Assembly: GCF_042100115.1 (NCBI RefSeq)
Contig: NC_091273.1
Span: 124,001-188,000 of the forward strand
Source: Alternaria dauci
Taxonomy: Eukaryota > Ascomycota > Dothideomycetes > Pleosporales > Pleosporaceae
Reading direction: 5' to 3'
DNA: 64,000 bases
Position numbers and translations under genes: made by a program. Shown piece after piece: positions 1 to 11,014 of this stretch (position 1 is its first letter; the number at the start of each line of letters is the position of its first letter). The notes beneath the pieces were generated by a model, which saw nothing but the letters and a program-made list of their open reading frames with translations, was not told the DNA's origin and ran no database searches.

Positions 1-330
1 GCGAGCAAGCAGTCATGAGGTCAAAACAAGCATTAATATATCAAGTCTAGAAATCTCGAATTGGATCCCCCATGGCGCTCGGAGCAGCACGACTCTCAGG
101 GAGATCCGATACTCGGCCAAGCTATCCAACAACTAAAATTGCATTCGCAATTGCAATACCGAGCGATCATGTTGAGATAATCACCCTTTCTGCCCTTTGA
201 CTGCTCCCATCGTTGAACATTTTGGGACACAATAACATGCTCATCGCACTGCATGAACCGTTAGTAAATTCCAACCTCGTGTCCTTCATATCAAGCACAG
301 GACTCCAGACTTACCAGGAAGTTGCCACTT

Positions 331-625
331 CTAGCAGGACGTGCCGGCGCCATCGTAGTCGCAGCAGTCCGCATCAATGCAAGTGGACAGGACCTTTTCA
401 GAGCAGTGCGTTCGCGACGCACAGTATTCGTTTTGAGTCAGGAGCTATCTTCCGCGGTTGTGCGAAGCACAAGCGGCATGGTTTTTGTAACAGCATCTGG
501 CAGGGTCGCAATCCTAAGTGCCTGTTAGTACTTTCTTCGGGGCTCAAAGAAGATGGAAGTGGGATTTCACTCACGGCCATGGCCATGGCGGCGAAGAGGC
601 TGGCGATGACGATGAAGACCTTCAT
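331..625 (-). pseudogene. small secreted cysteine-rich protein, interrupted copy
   Basis: Exon 1 (about 575-625) encodes a 17-residue hydrophobic signal peptide starting MKVFIVIASLFAAMAMA. It is followed by a short phase-0 intron with a GTGAGT donor and a TACTAAC branch, ending at a CTTAG acceptor. Exon 2 starts DCDPARCCYK, matching the CDPADCCYK start of the intact gene at 1217-1503, and its end contains VLSTC and a DCC pair at the same places as that gene. An in-frame TAG at 445-447 cuts the copy in the middle, and there are a few extra codons at the break. No GT-AG intron removes it convincingly. Seen: shared exon structure and cysteine pattern. Inferred: a decayed paralogue of a candidate secreted effector-like protein. 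It could still be expressed as a truncated peptide of about 40 residues. Confidence 0.55.
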
Positions 626-1216
626 GTTGGATGGGTTGGTGGAAATTGGAAGTGGTAGTGAGTAGTTGAGTTGTTGAGGTGATGAGCAGTGAAGAATGAT
701 AGTAAAAGCAGAGTGCAAAGCCCTCTTATATACACCTGTGAGAGATCAACAGCTTAGCTCTGGACTCTTGAGTTAGTCGTATTCGATGTTATACTACATG
801 GTCAAAGATCATAATCTGCAAGGAGAAAGATCATGTGTTGGCATTTTGATAGCCCATGACTCCCGTATGGTCGAACTCCGGTTGCATCAAGGCCCCATTA
901 CGGGTGTTTGTCGCTGTCTCTAGCAGGCCATGTAGAGAGATCAGCGTAAACCGTTAAGGTCGTGTACACCGCTATGCTACGGCTTCTCTATGGATTATCC
1001 AGAGCTCTCTTTGCGCCGACCGAAATGCCCGACACGGACTGATATCCCTTCACTTGCGAAGTTTTTCATGTTGCATAGACTATCACCAGCCTGAAGACAG
1101 GTATAAGAAGGTGTCTGTTCCCTTCTCTCTAAGATGCATCAGAGCACTTCTCCTTCACTTCGGAATCGCAAACCATTCACCAACACAACACTCCTGTCGT
1201 CGACAAGTCCTTCAAT
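626..1216. other. shared upstream region of the two small secreted genes
   Basis: This 591-base region lies between the divergent starts. A TATATAAG-like box at about 723-731 (minus orientation) suits the broken gene. No other coding region is seen. Confidence 0.4.
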
Positions 1217-1503
1217 ATGAAATTCGTCTTCATCATCATCGCAAGCATTGCTGCCACCGTTATGGCAGAGGTAAGAATTCTTGATTCCCCATTATAACGT
1301 AGTGATAGTACTAACACGAACGGTGACAGTGCGACCCAGCAGACTGCTGCTACAAGAGCGAGAGAACCTGCGAGAAACATGGGCGCGGCGCGTTTTACTG
1401 TAGTCAAATGAATCCCTGCAGTGAAAACGTTTTGTCGACCTGCACTGCAGACTGCTGCGGCACTCAGAGGGGAGTCAACTACGGCGCTGGAGTTGGCTGC
1501 TAG
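1217..1503 (+). CDS. small secreted cysteine-rich protein, 75 aa
   Basis: Two exons, 1217-1270 and 1330-1503, are joined in phase 0. The 59-base intron has a GTAAGA donor, an ACTAAC branch and a GACAG acceptor. Residues 1-17 form a signal peptide (MKFVFIIIASIAATVMA), so the mature protein is about 58 residues and is extracellular. It has eight cysteines, starting CDPADCC and ending ADCC...GVGC, a density typical of disulfide-bonded small secreted fungal proteins. I do not recognise a named family. The related broken copy lies head to head at 331-625. A TIR element starts 18 bases after the stop codon, so it must sit in the 3' untranslated region or terminator. Function unknown; an effector or antimicrobial role would be a guess. 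Confidence 0.7.
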
Positions 1504-1513
1504 ATTAGCGGAG

Positions 1514-1521
1514 CTGGCAGA
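1514..1521. repeat. left target-site duplication of the MITE
   Basis: CTGGCAGA, repeated exactly at 1869-1876. Confidence 0.85.
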
Positions 1522-1868
1522 CAGACTTGTCAACAATCAAGCTAGCTTAATTGCTATCAAGCTAGTGCATTAAGCTAGCTATTTAATTATACTAAGCTAG
1601 AGTAGAGGTATAAAATAATTAAGCTAAGCTAGCTTATAGTAGCTTAATTATTTAGCTTAATAAGCTTAATAGAATTAAGAAGGTTAGATAAAGTAAGATT
1701 ACGTAGAGATAAGACACGTAATCTTAAACCCTTTTCCTCCTTCTTTTCCTTCTCTTTTAGGATATGCTTTAGCTATTAAGCTAATTAAGCTTATTAATTT
1801 TAACCTATTAAGCTAATTAAGCTAAGCTAGGGTACCCAGCTTGCTTGGCTTGATTGTTGACAAGTCTG
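1522..1868. mobile_element. hAT-type MITE with 21-bp TIRs
   Basis: The ends are a perfect 21-base inverted repeat: 1522-1542 begins CAGACTTGTCAACAATCAAG and 1848-1868 is its reverse complement. The element is flanked by an exact 8-base direct repeat, CTGGCAGA, at 1514-1521 and 1869-1876. An 8-bp target duplication with termini starting CAG is the signature of the hAT superfamily (established knowledge). The 347-base interior has no ORF and is full of short palindromic AAGCTAGCTT/TTAAGCTAA motifs, so it is non-autonomous and could fold into extended hairpins. It inserted just downstream of the stop of the secreted protein gene at 1217-1503. The perfect TIRs and TSD suggest a fairly recent insertion. 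Confidence 0.88.
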
Positions 1869-1876
1869 CTGGCAGA
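1869..1876. repeat. right target-site duplication of the MITE
   Basis: CTGGCAGA, the partner of 1514-1521. Confidence 0.85.
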
Positions 1877-3239
1877 GGTATGTCAAAAAGCATTCTTTCT
1901 TTGAACCGATCTTGGAAGATGCAACGCCTAGTCTCTCATGCTTTCCTATGCTAACAATGTTCTGTAGGCTCAACCGGGGCCCCTCTTTCATCCTTTGTGT
2001 CGCAGTTTTACCGGTGATGCTGTCCCAAAGAGAGAACGTGACTAGGAACAGTGCTACTCGACATCCCCTGTATAGACTGAGCTTGAATACTTAAGATACC
2101 TAATATAAATATTCACTCTCTCCTGATTACGCCTTCCTGATGCCCACACATGACCGTGTGATGTCTAGAGGTCGCTGATCTAGCTGTTCAACAGATAGAA
2201 TGAACCTGTGCATACTCTTACTCACGTCAAATACAGTCACAGTGGTACCCTGGCTAGTGTGTCGTTCGTGTTTCTGTGCTTCCCCTGTAGGATCGTAATG
2301 TCCTCTCACCGCCATATTTCATGCGTTACTAGCTGCAATTTTTACCCCCTCAAGGTGCTTACCACTCTAAGGGTAATTACTACGGTGTGTCTATCGGAGT
2401 TGCAACGAACATATCTGCGTATACCGTTGTGGTACGTTCTCAGTGCCTCAGACTTTTTCGTTTGTTGTTAGTTCTAATGCGTGGGAGATTTGGTTCACTT
2501 ACATTGTACACCAGAAATCATCCGACGATACAAGTCTTCTCGAAAATCTGCAAACACTAAAGCAAGGCGTTTGGGAAACGCACCTCTACCGCGACAAAAA
2601 GAACAGTGAATCTCAACAATGTTGTGCCTGCGTCCTGTTTACCGATCCAATCGAAGCTTGCTTTCAGAAGGGGGAATATTATCCCACTTTTTGAATGGCG
2701 GTGTATCATCAGGATAAGATACGCGACTACTTCCCGATACACAACAACAACAAGCAGTATAAGACCTAGAAACATCCTCGAGTGGTTGCAGAGTGCGACA
2801 CAACAAGATCAAGAACACGTCAATGTCAACCAGAAGCTTGAAGCCGAAAAAAGCGCATTGAAGCGGAGATTGAAACGCCATCAACCCATTATCCAAAGAG
2901 CGCATGTCCATACCCATCCCTTGGCCTCAGCCATCCCAAACCCAAAGCACACATGATCCCATGCAAGTGCCTTACCAATACCCTGTTCCAACCCAAACAA
3001 AAAGAAGAAATCAAACAAGATCTATATGCCGCAAACCGCGGACCGAACACGCATACACAATGCTATGCTACACAGTCTATAACTCTATGCCAAGTGTCAA
3101 ATACCCAAACAGCATCGCATGTACAGACAAGTATAGAGCCAGTCATCGCAGTATGCATCGCTCGACGAAAACCGGTATCGGCGGACGGGCGGGCGCGGGG
3201 GTATCGAACCGTTCGCCGAACCGCGAAAAGGAGAAAGAT
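1877..3239. other. intergenic, no supported gene
   Basis: Only short overlapping ORFs on both strands, with no recognisable protein. The right part is probably the 3' flank of the gene at 3240-3656. Confidence 0.4.
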
Positions 3240-3656
3240 CTAGACGATGAGAAGCTTCTCAACGTTCTCGCCCGCGCTGCGCTCGCTCATACGGTTCCAC
3301 AGCGCATACGTAAGAACACCGGTCGCAGCCCACATAACCGGTACAGCGGCTTCGGCGCCAGCTAACAAAATATCAGCACGTGTCCTCTTCATGTATGCGC
3401 GCATATTTGCTTTGTTCGTGACGTGGGTAGGTACGTGCATGCGTGCGCAAGCCCTCGTAAAGAAATGGGTCATGTGGAGTGTGGGGAAGGAAGAAAAGAA
3501 ATGGAGTGACGTACTGGGTCGCTCGGCTTGTGCGGCCATCTCCATGACGCGTGCTGCGCTGCTTGTTGAGCTGGATGAGTTTGCGCGGATGCTGGCGGGT
3601 GTGAACGCGATGCGCTTGCCGGCGAAGGCGGCGCGGGTGGCGATGCGGGAGAACAT
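3240..3656 (-). CDS. small mitochondrial-type membrane protein, 87 aa
   Basis: Exon 1 (3515-3656) and exon 2 (3240-3361) are joined across a 153-base intron (GTACGT donor, TTAG acceptor) and add up to 87 codons plus stop. The N-terminus (MFSRIATRAAFAGKRIAFTP...) is rich in Arg, Ala and Ser and lacks acidic residues, as in a mitochondrial presequence. After the junction a single hydrophobic segment (AAVPVMWAATGVLTYALW) looks like one membrane span, followed by a charged tail. A small subunit or assembly factor of an inner-membrane complex is possible, but I do not recognise a specific family. The start was chosen because it gives the presequence; upstream in-frame residues are low-complexity and lack a better ATG. 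Confidence 0.6.
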   Translation of the reverse strand: MFSRIATRAAFAGKRIAFTPASIRANSSSSTSSAARVMEMAAQAERPSTSLHFFSSFPTLHMTHFFTRACARMHVPTHVTNKANMRAYMKRTRADILLAGAEAAVPVMWAATGVLTYALWNRMSERSAGENVEKLLIV

Positions 3657-4414
3657 GTTTTGTGGATTTGTGTTGTTTTGGCGGTATGTGTGTGTATTCC
3701 AAAGAGTGCGAGTCTCGAGGCGAAACGCAAGTTTATGTAGCGACAAGTGGCGGTACGATTGTGTCGGTGCGTGAAGAATCGACACGTATGTTTAAACGAC
3801 TGTTGACAATCAACGAAGAGCGTCTCTTGAATGAGAGTGCTGAGCGCGAGGTATGTGCGTGAGAGAATGCGGGGAAGAGAGTCAGAAAACAGACACGGAC
3901 GCTGTTTATATATAACGAAAGTGGGCCAGCGGGAAAAGGTGTTGTTGTGGGTCTCCGCCCTGAGTCGAGGGCGAAAAAGGGAAAAAGAAGAAAGGAGGCG
4001 TCGCCAGCAGAAATTTCAGGGGCGGTGAGCGATCCGTGCAGGGGTCGGCTTGGTCGAGATAGGCTTGGCGAGGTACTTGTCAGTGGGTACCTGTCAAAAA
4101 TAGCAAAACCTGGAGTCTGGGGTAACGTGTCACTGTTTGTGATCTGCGATGACGATGCAGAAAAACTCTAGCCGTGCCTTTTGTCTGTCGTGTCGTAGTT
4201 GGAAGCCAGATCGATTGTGTGTGCTGAGATGATGATGACCGGCAATGAGGCTCTCCGAGATCCGTCCGGCTCGACCTCGCTCGCATCGGGCCACCAAGAC
4301 CCTGGCTGGGAGATCGGCACATCCCCGGCCTTCTAGACTAATCTACCGAGAATCATCCTCCTCGCCACGTCCAGCCTCAACAACATTCCAGCAATGAGCT
4401 CTAGGTTCGGTTGC
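3657..4414. other. intergenic between the small mitochondrial-type gene and DUF6604 gene
   Basis: GA-rich stretch upstream of the gene at 3240-3656, with a TTATATATAA element near 3905. No gene seen. Confidence 0.4.
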
Positions 4415-7012
4415 TCAAGCACTCTTCCATAGAAAATCTTCCACTGTTCTCCCTTTGCATACCTCTGCCATCACGTCTCGCATAATGACCACTGGTGTCA
4501 TACTACGCACTACAGCCTTCATCTGCTTACGGTCTTTGTCGCGCATTTTCCGCTTTCTAATGGACTCAACATCCCAACGAGAATCAACAATCCGCATTGT
4601 TATGCAAAGAAAATAATTGGCCCACTCGATGCTGACTTCTTCGATTTCGAGGGGGACTAATTTGATCCCTGGTGGCCACGCTGCTGTGCCGAGTGCCTTG
4701 AAGCGAGTCACGATTCCCAGCAGTATGTCCATACAAAAACCAAGGACGGCAAAGCAATTGACCCGGCCTAAGGAGAATTCACCTTCGTACTCGGGTCGGA
4801 CAACATCCCGTGCGCGACGGATGAGCTCTGATGGCAGGCAGCCGCGTGAGCTCCTTGCTTGTCGCTTCGTTCTCTGATCTCTTTGTTGCACTTCGGTATC
4901 GCTGTTGAGCCGATCCAGGAATTCCGGTGTGAACTGATAGAGTTTGTAGAAACTCTCGAACGCTGCAAAAGACATCTTTGATAGGGAAAATCTTGCGTTT
5001 TTGTGAAGGCCGCGACCGATTGTCTTTGGTCTTTCTCGGCCGAGAATGCAAATGCCAGCTTCTTGAGCTCTGTAGATCTTCGCTTCACCACAAAATAGCT
5101 CAAACATGTTTGCGAAGCTTCTTCGTGGTTCGTGATTGCACACGAAGACTTGGGACTTGAAAAGAGTCTTCAAATGCTCCAGTATCGGAATCTCCGCACG
5201 TTGAGCGCCGATTTGCTACAACATGTTATACAAATGTATGAAAGCTCCGAAGCAGTCCTGGTCATTCAGTACCTCGAGCCCAACGAAGAGTGAAAAGTCG
5301 GACATGGCGGACGTTTGGTTTCCCGCAACCCACGGAGATTGAGAGTAGAGATCGAAGGTCCTTTCGGACACAAAAGTCTCAAGCTTTAACAAGAGTCTTT
5401 CCAGGAGCACTAGGGATGTCTCTGTGAGGCCAACTTCAGGCCGTCCCTGTTCAAGATCCTTGATCGCGCCAATTGCCTCGTTGGCGCGGCTCAGAACGAT
5501 GATCCGACAATTGCGTGGGGGTTCCTCTGTCTTCTCGAACTCGTGGAGGAAGCTACGACCGCTTTCCACAAGCATATGCGCTGCTGCAAGGGTTAGCACG
5601 TCTAAATAATTCTTCTTAACATCATACAGAAGAAGCATAGCCTCGGGACGCTATATATGAAAAGATTCAAAAAAACAATATATGCTTTTAGAATTCATCC
5701 GACGAAAATAGTAGTTCACATCCTTCGTAGGGTGGTTGCCGAGAAATGCTCTTGATCATGGATGCGAGCAGGAGTACATCGCGGCCGTGACGGTCCTCGC
5801 AAATGACTGCCATCTCTTTGGGATGGTCCCCAGACGGCCATTCAGTGTCATCGCTAGCGGGAATCTCCGTCGGATGGCAAGATACCCAGTCTACGACAGA
5901 TTGCGCAAAGCGTTTCTTAGCCGCGCGCTCTTCGGAAGCGCTCCGGAAAAAGCTCTCGAACCGGCGAGGTCTTTCCTTGGGAAGATCTGGAAGCTGTTGT
6001 GTTTTTAAAGAAGGTATCCAGAAGATCCCATGGCCAAACTATGCCGAATCCATGTGTCAACTCGGTGAACGATGAGGCAGTGGCAATTTTGCTAAACTCG
6101 ATCGTTTCTAGTTCGTCTGGAGTGACTCCAGGTCGTACAGTACCGGATGTTCCAGGAGGACACAACGAAAATCTTGATAGGTCGACACTGTTACTGCCTT
6201 CCTGATTTAATTTTATGATGAGATTCTGTGCCATGTTCGTCAACCACCCCGCAGCCTCCAGGGTCGTGTCTCCAGCTGCGAAGGATGCCCAGATCGTCCT
6301 GATGGTCTCAATGATAGCTTGCAGTTCATCAATGTATACTTCTAGCGCAATGGAGGTTCCAATGCAGTCTTCTTTGATGGCGGAAGGTTTGGCGTCGGTT
6401 ACAGTTGCGTCCTCTTGCCAAAATTCGAATGCGGAATGGTCAAACTCCTCCTCCAGTTCGATCAATCCTGCGAGAACCTCAAAGCTATTTGTACAGCTCT
6501 TGATTGATGGTTTGGCCGATTCGTCCGGTATCTTCTTGGCATTCTTCGGGCTCTGTTTCAGCTTCGGAAAGAGTAACCTGTATGCCTGTGGAGATGAAAA
6601 TCCGACGTCAGCGTATGTCTCCTATGCATTTGGTACAACCACAACGTACCTCAGCAAGTGTCTCGTTGAAGACTTTGTGGCTTTCCGTCGAATCCTGAAT
6701 ACTTGGCGACGATGATGATAGTGACTCGTAGTGCTTGGTTAGCCTGCTGCGGTTCACGATGACCATCTTGAAAGCAGTCTCAACATCCTTCGGTGGCCTG
6801 GGTCCCGTGCTTGCGGCCTTTCGAGCGCGATCCGCGATCTGGCGTACAGTCAACTCGTACAATGCTGACTTCCCATCATTATTGGCGTCGCCAGCTGTCT
6901 TATCAAATGATACGAGCCAGTTGATGACAGTCGATGTCTCTCGTTTGTACGTTCGATAACTGCTAAATAGGGTTGGAGGGAGCGGTCTCGGCGTATCTGT
7001 GGAGGAAGACAT
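4415..7012 (-). CDS. DUF6604-type fungal protein, multi-exon
   Basis: The N-terminus (LPPTLFSSYRTYKRETSTVINWL, seen here with a prefix MSSSTDTPRP) is typical of the DUF6604 domain found in large, uncharacterised ascomycete proteins. Exon 1 is 6650-7012 (121 codons). A 64-base intron (6586-6649, GTACGT...CACAG) leads in phase 0 into exon 2, which continues through a region starting AYRLLFPKLK and then IELEEEFDHSAFEFW. Near 5990-6010 the reading frame shifts, explained either by a 47-base intron with a weak GTTTGG donor or by an indel. Another unresolved junction lies near 5610-5710. A 57-base intron at 5216-5272 (GTACTG...TTGTAG) removes an in-frame TAG and joins LFVGLE to QIGAQRAEI. The last exon runs to the stop at 4415. 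No catalytic motif is seen and the function is unknown. Because two junctions are unsettled, the gene may be intact or damaged. Confidence 0.6.
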
Positions 7013-8123
7013 GGCCTCCTTGAGGCGGCGTTGGAAGAATTTTGAGCTGGCGACGGTGCGAAAATCGATGTGCTCGCACAAGAGGAGCGTGCTGCCTTTC
7101 TCAGACCTGGTTTTGTAGCGATGGAAAGAGCACGGATTTCCAGAGATAATTTCCTGCGATAAAACCAAAGACACCTTTATAGACGACAGTGTTCGCAGAA
7201 CTGGGAACGTATTCTTGTAACGGTATGAGCTGCTCGCTACTTTCAAAACTTAACAAGGCAGCAAGCTTTGAATCCATGGTACAGTAAAGTTGCTGCCTGG
7301 TTCACCACAAGCTTCAGCCTGGTTGAACTCCATCCAGCTGGCTGTCGACTAAAACGCATCATTCGCTGTTGTTTGGGCGACTGTAAGATTGCGCATCTGA
7401 AGCCGTAGTCACCACACGCCGGCGACAACCATATAGGAATCGCTGATGAAGCAAGCAGCAAATTCCGGTAAGACCTGCGCTGGACGAGAGTCGACTACTC
7501 GTCCTGAGGACTGGTGGCTGTCAAGAAAACACTAAGCGAGAATGACGATACTCTGGGTCGCTAATGCTCGAAGCGATCATCGTCCGTGGGGAAGCGATCA
7601 AGAATGCCTTGATGCACGATCGCCAACATGGTTCTTATGATCAGTGTACCCGTAACAAATAGCTGTGAGGGTTTTCATTTGAGGGTCCGCTTCGGCATAG
7701 ATATTCATTGGATTGCGAAACGTCCAGGTGACTTGCTGGTGGATGCAACCAGATCAGCTTCGAACAATCATCGCCAATGTGCATGATTGATCCATGACTT
7801 CCTCCGAAGAGTGGAGCGTGACGACGGTAACATGAGGGTACGATGTGATCGCATAGGTCTAGATGGAGAGAAAGAAAAGGCTATCGCAGCTAGATTAGTC
7901 AGATCGCGGTGGTGTTTGGACTGATGGAGAAGCCAGAGGACGCGAAGCGATTAATTCTTAGTGGCACGGTGGAGTGGGGCAGCCCGGGATTACCGAAACA
8001 GACCTAGCGTGGCAAGAGCCACCTCATGACATCATAGCCTCGCTCCATCAGCCCTCAGCACCATGCTTCCTCGCTACTCAGTGTTGCTATTTGCAGAGTC
8101 CTGTATCGGAAGAGTGGACACAC
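7013..8123. other. intergenic, no supported gene
   Basis: Upstream region of the DUF6604 gene and 3' flank of the hydrolase. No coding region or repeat was recognised. Confidence 0.4.
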
Positions 8124-9344
8124 TCAATGCTTTCGAAGCCAACTGACGACTCTCTCCGCAATCTCCAAGCTGTTCTTCTCCATGAAGAACATGTGCCCGT
8201 TGCCGTGTATTCCTGCTTCGCCCAACTCGAGATGCTCCACCCCTACACCCGCCTGTCTCAAATAGTCCACGGTACAATGGTCGTACATGGCGTGATAGCT
8301 CGCCTCCGAAGTCACCGTCAGCACCGGTATCTGCCCTAGGTTAACCAACTGCTTCGCCGGTTCGTCTTGCATGATACACTCGCTATGATTTGCATCCTTC
8401 GCTGGAAGAACGACAGTCTGGATGTACGACGCATTGGGCCCTGCAGGCGGTTCATACGCGACTTCCAGCTCTGTAATACCATACGGCCTGGATGCGGGGA
8501 AAGGAAGTCAGCATGTCTCATATTTAGTCTGCACGGGTGTATCACTGACCGTGCAGCACCTGTGGCAAAGATACGGCCGATGAAAGGTGGACCAGCAGGT
8601 TCGAGCGCGACGATACTCTTCACAAGCTGCGGTCGCAAGTCTCCAACACGCCATCCATAAGCACCAGCCTGGCTATGCGCAATGACATGGGCTGGACCAA
8701 TCTTGTCGAGAAGTGCAGTATACGCCTTCGCATTTTCGGCTTCGGAGATGATGTTGTCGGCTTGGTATTGGACCTGAGCTGCGTAGAAGGCGTCGAAGAT
8801 GGGGTCGCCAACTTTCCCCGTGCCTGGCCATTGGGTGTGCAGCTTTGATTGGGGCCAGATGTCGTGCGACGAGGGTGAGGTGAAGAGTCGTTCGATCAGG
8901 GCTGTGCTGGAGCTTGCCATTGTGCCGGTAGTGGTCAGCCACGGGGAGCGTCCGCGCGATGGCTGATCGCTGAGGTAAACGGTGTAGCCGCACGACAGAA
9001 AGAAAGAAGCCCAGCCTTTACGCCCGTCTGGTGTTTCGAGGAAATTTGTCCCAGTCTGACCCGTTCCATGCATGAAGACGAGAGGATATTCTTGGGTTGG
9101 ATTTGGTGGAGTGAGCTTTTCGACGTAGATTTGGTTCAACATGTATTGCGCGGTCGTATTTTCGACCTTCAAGCTCAGTAAGATTCTACCGGGGAATTGT
9201 ACGGCTTACCACGACATCCTTGTACTCTCCGCCAACGTAGAAGAACTCTCGTTGTGGTGATGCTGGATCCCTGGATGGACCTGCCGAAGTGCCACCGCAC
9301 AGTAATCGCGCGAACAACAACGCCAAAACCTTGAGCGAAAACAT
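8124..9344 (-). CDS. secreted alpha/beta hydrolase (esterase-like), 371 aa
   Basis: Three exons, 9210-9344, 8550-9166 and 8124-8487, give 371 codons plus stop. Intron 1 is 43 bases (GTAAGC...TTGAAG) and intron 2 is 62 bases (GTCAGT...ATCCAG). Residues 1 to about 20 are a signal peptide (MFSLKVLALLFARLLCGGTS), so secretion is likely. The oxyanion-type motif FMHGTGQTG lies around H78, the nucleophile elbow AHSQAG around S210, and the GIHGNGHMFF motif near the C-terminus supplies the likely catalytic His (about H349). The block LHTQWPGTG..GDP.FDAFYA is typical of a fungal secreted hydrolase group. Substrate is unknown; a small-ester or lactone hydrolase is plausible. It stands alone, with no operon-like neighbours. 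Confidence 0.85.
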
Positions 9345-11014
9345 CTTCGACCTTTGGAAAGTTACTGTTCCGGGTCTGGTATACGCGATTACGATGGAGC
9401 AGGAAGTTTGTTGAGCAGATGGAGTGATGTGTGAGTTAGAGTGTGGCGGGCTTGGCGGCTGACATGCACCTTCCACAACAGACATGGGCGTACCAATCAT
9501 TTGGGTTTGCTTTCGCCAGTCAGAACCATGCGAATATCGCTGTCCATCCAGAGGTAGCGACGCGAATGTGCGCGATACGCTCTGACTCACCCACGTACAT
9601 ACCACCTACTCAAGATTGCGCAAGAGTCTTGCAACTCGACGTTTGCAGGATACCGTCACGCAGGAAGGATGCGACCTCCATCCACCTCCGCCACATAGTT
9701 GACAAAGTCTAAGCAGCTCAAGCCAGCCGCTCACGCCGTTGTGAGAACGCGAAATCTAGCTCTCAGTCTCGACTACTCATATCTCGTCAAGTCTAGATGT
9801 CGGCAACGGCACTGGAGAAGCCGCTCCAGGGCAGACCAGAACTCGTCGCAAATGTCGGTTATAGAGGTCCTTTCCTGCAACCATGTGCTGAGATATGCAA
9901 TAGCATGTATAGAGACGATGAAAATCAGTTGGCTCTATCATTCAAGGCTCCAGACAGGTACCAAGATACCTAGAGCGCGGCCGTTTTGTTGTGTCTGATC
10001 CATGCTGTCGACGCGCGAGTTGGGCTGTGGGCATCGAGCTTTTTAAAATCGGCCTTGACCGATTGCGCTGGCTCAAAACTGACACCTGTCGTCACATTGT
10101 AACCGACTGGCCAGGTAACATCGGACAGCTCCCTTTCTGGTGCAGTCGGGGACAAAGGGCGCACCAGTCGTTCCGACTACGTGCAGGCGGAGGAGTAGCG
10201 CTCCGGGGAGCTCTGGGCGACTGCAAGGGTACGATAAGAGGAGAGTATTCGCACAGGTATCTGTCTGGGATTTGCGTGGACAAGAGTGCTGCGGAAGTCG
10301 TCAGCTCGTCTTAAAAGACGGGCGCACTGAGAAAGGGGGCAGCTCTGGAAAGAGTCGGGTCATACGTTTCCTTCATCCGACACGGACAAAACAGCCCCCA
10401 TGACCCACATGCGGTCCGCCTTTTCGGAGCCATGAGACGCGGTTGCGGCAAAAAACCCAATGGCCTCGGTCGCTTGCCGATGGATTTCATTGGACAATGG
10501 ATCTTTTGGCTTCTTTCGGGGAAAACCCCACGGCGCACACAGCACACTAACGTCGAGATATTCCGCACTAGCATCGAGACGTTCCACGTAAAAAACAAGA
10601 TATTGCACGCGAACGTGAGAAAATGGACCAGCAGTATTGGCAGCGTGAGCCCTTGGGCTCCATAAGTCTTGACAGTTGTGACAACATATCTTGGGCAATG
10701 ATGTTCTTCACGCACGAACAATCCGCATTCGGCATGTCGCGCATCCGATAAACACAGTTCGGCGCTGAGCAACACTCAGATGTGCAGAGATCAACGTATC
10801 CACCTTGTTCGGTTGGAATCTGTCTCGATCATCCGGACCCTGAAGCTCAGTATTTAGATCAATCTCCACCGTCACGATCACGGCCCACTATCGGACAAGC
10901 TGATTTCAAGGTTTCGTACAAGACTCTTTCCACGTATATATAGTTTGTAGCAAACGCTGAGTGGAAGCAGGAAGACACATCTTATTTTTCATCTCTACAC
11001 AACACTCCTATCCA
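9345..11014. other. intergenic, 1.7 kb without a supported gene
   Basis: Only short overlapping ORFs. A TATATATAG box near 10935-10945 lies about 75 bases upstream of the monooxygenase start and is its likely promoter element. Confidence 0.4.

Noticed and set aside
2208..2956. Short overlapping frames of 60-120 codons
   Set aside because: No signal, domain or coding bias; frames on both strands overlap.
3170..3230. tRNA-like GGTATCGAACC stretch
   Set aside because: No matching acceptor stem, anticodon loop or D arm found around it.
3247..3774. Plus-strand frame opposite the small mitochondrial-type gene
   Set aside because: The minus strand gives a spliced protein with presequence and membrane segment; the plus frame is its shadow.
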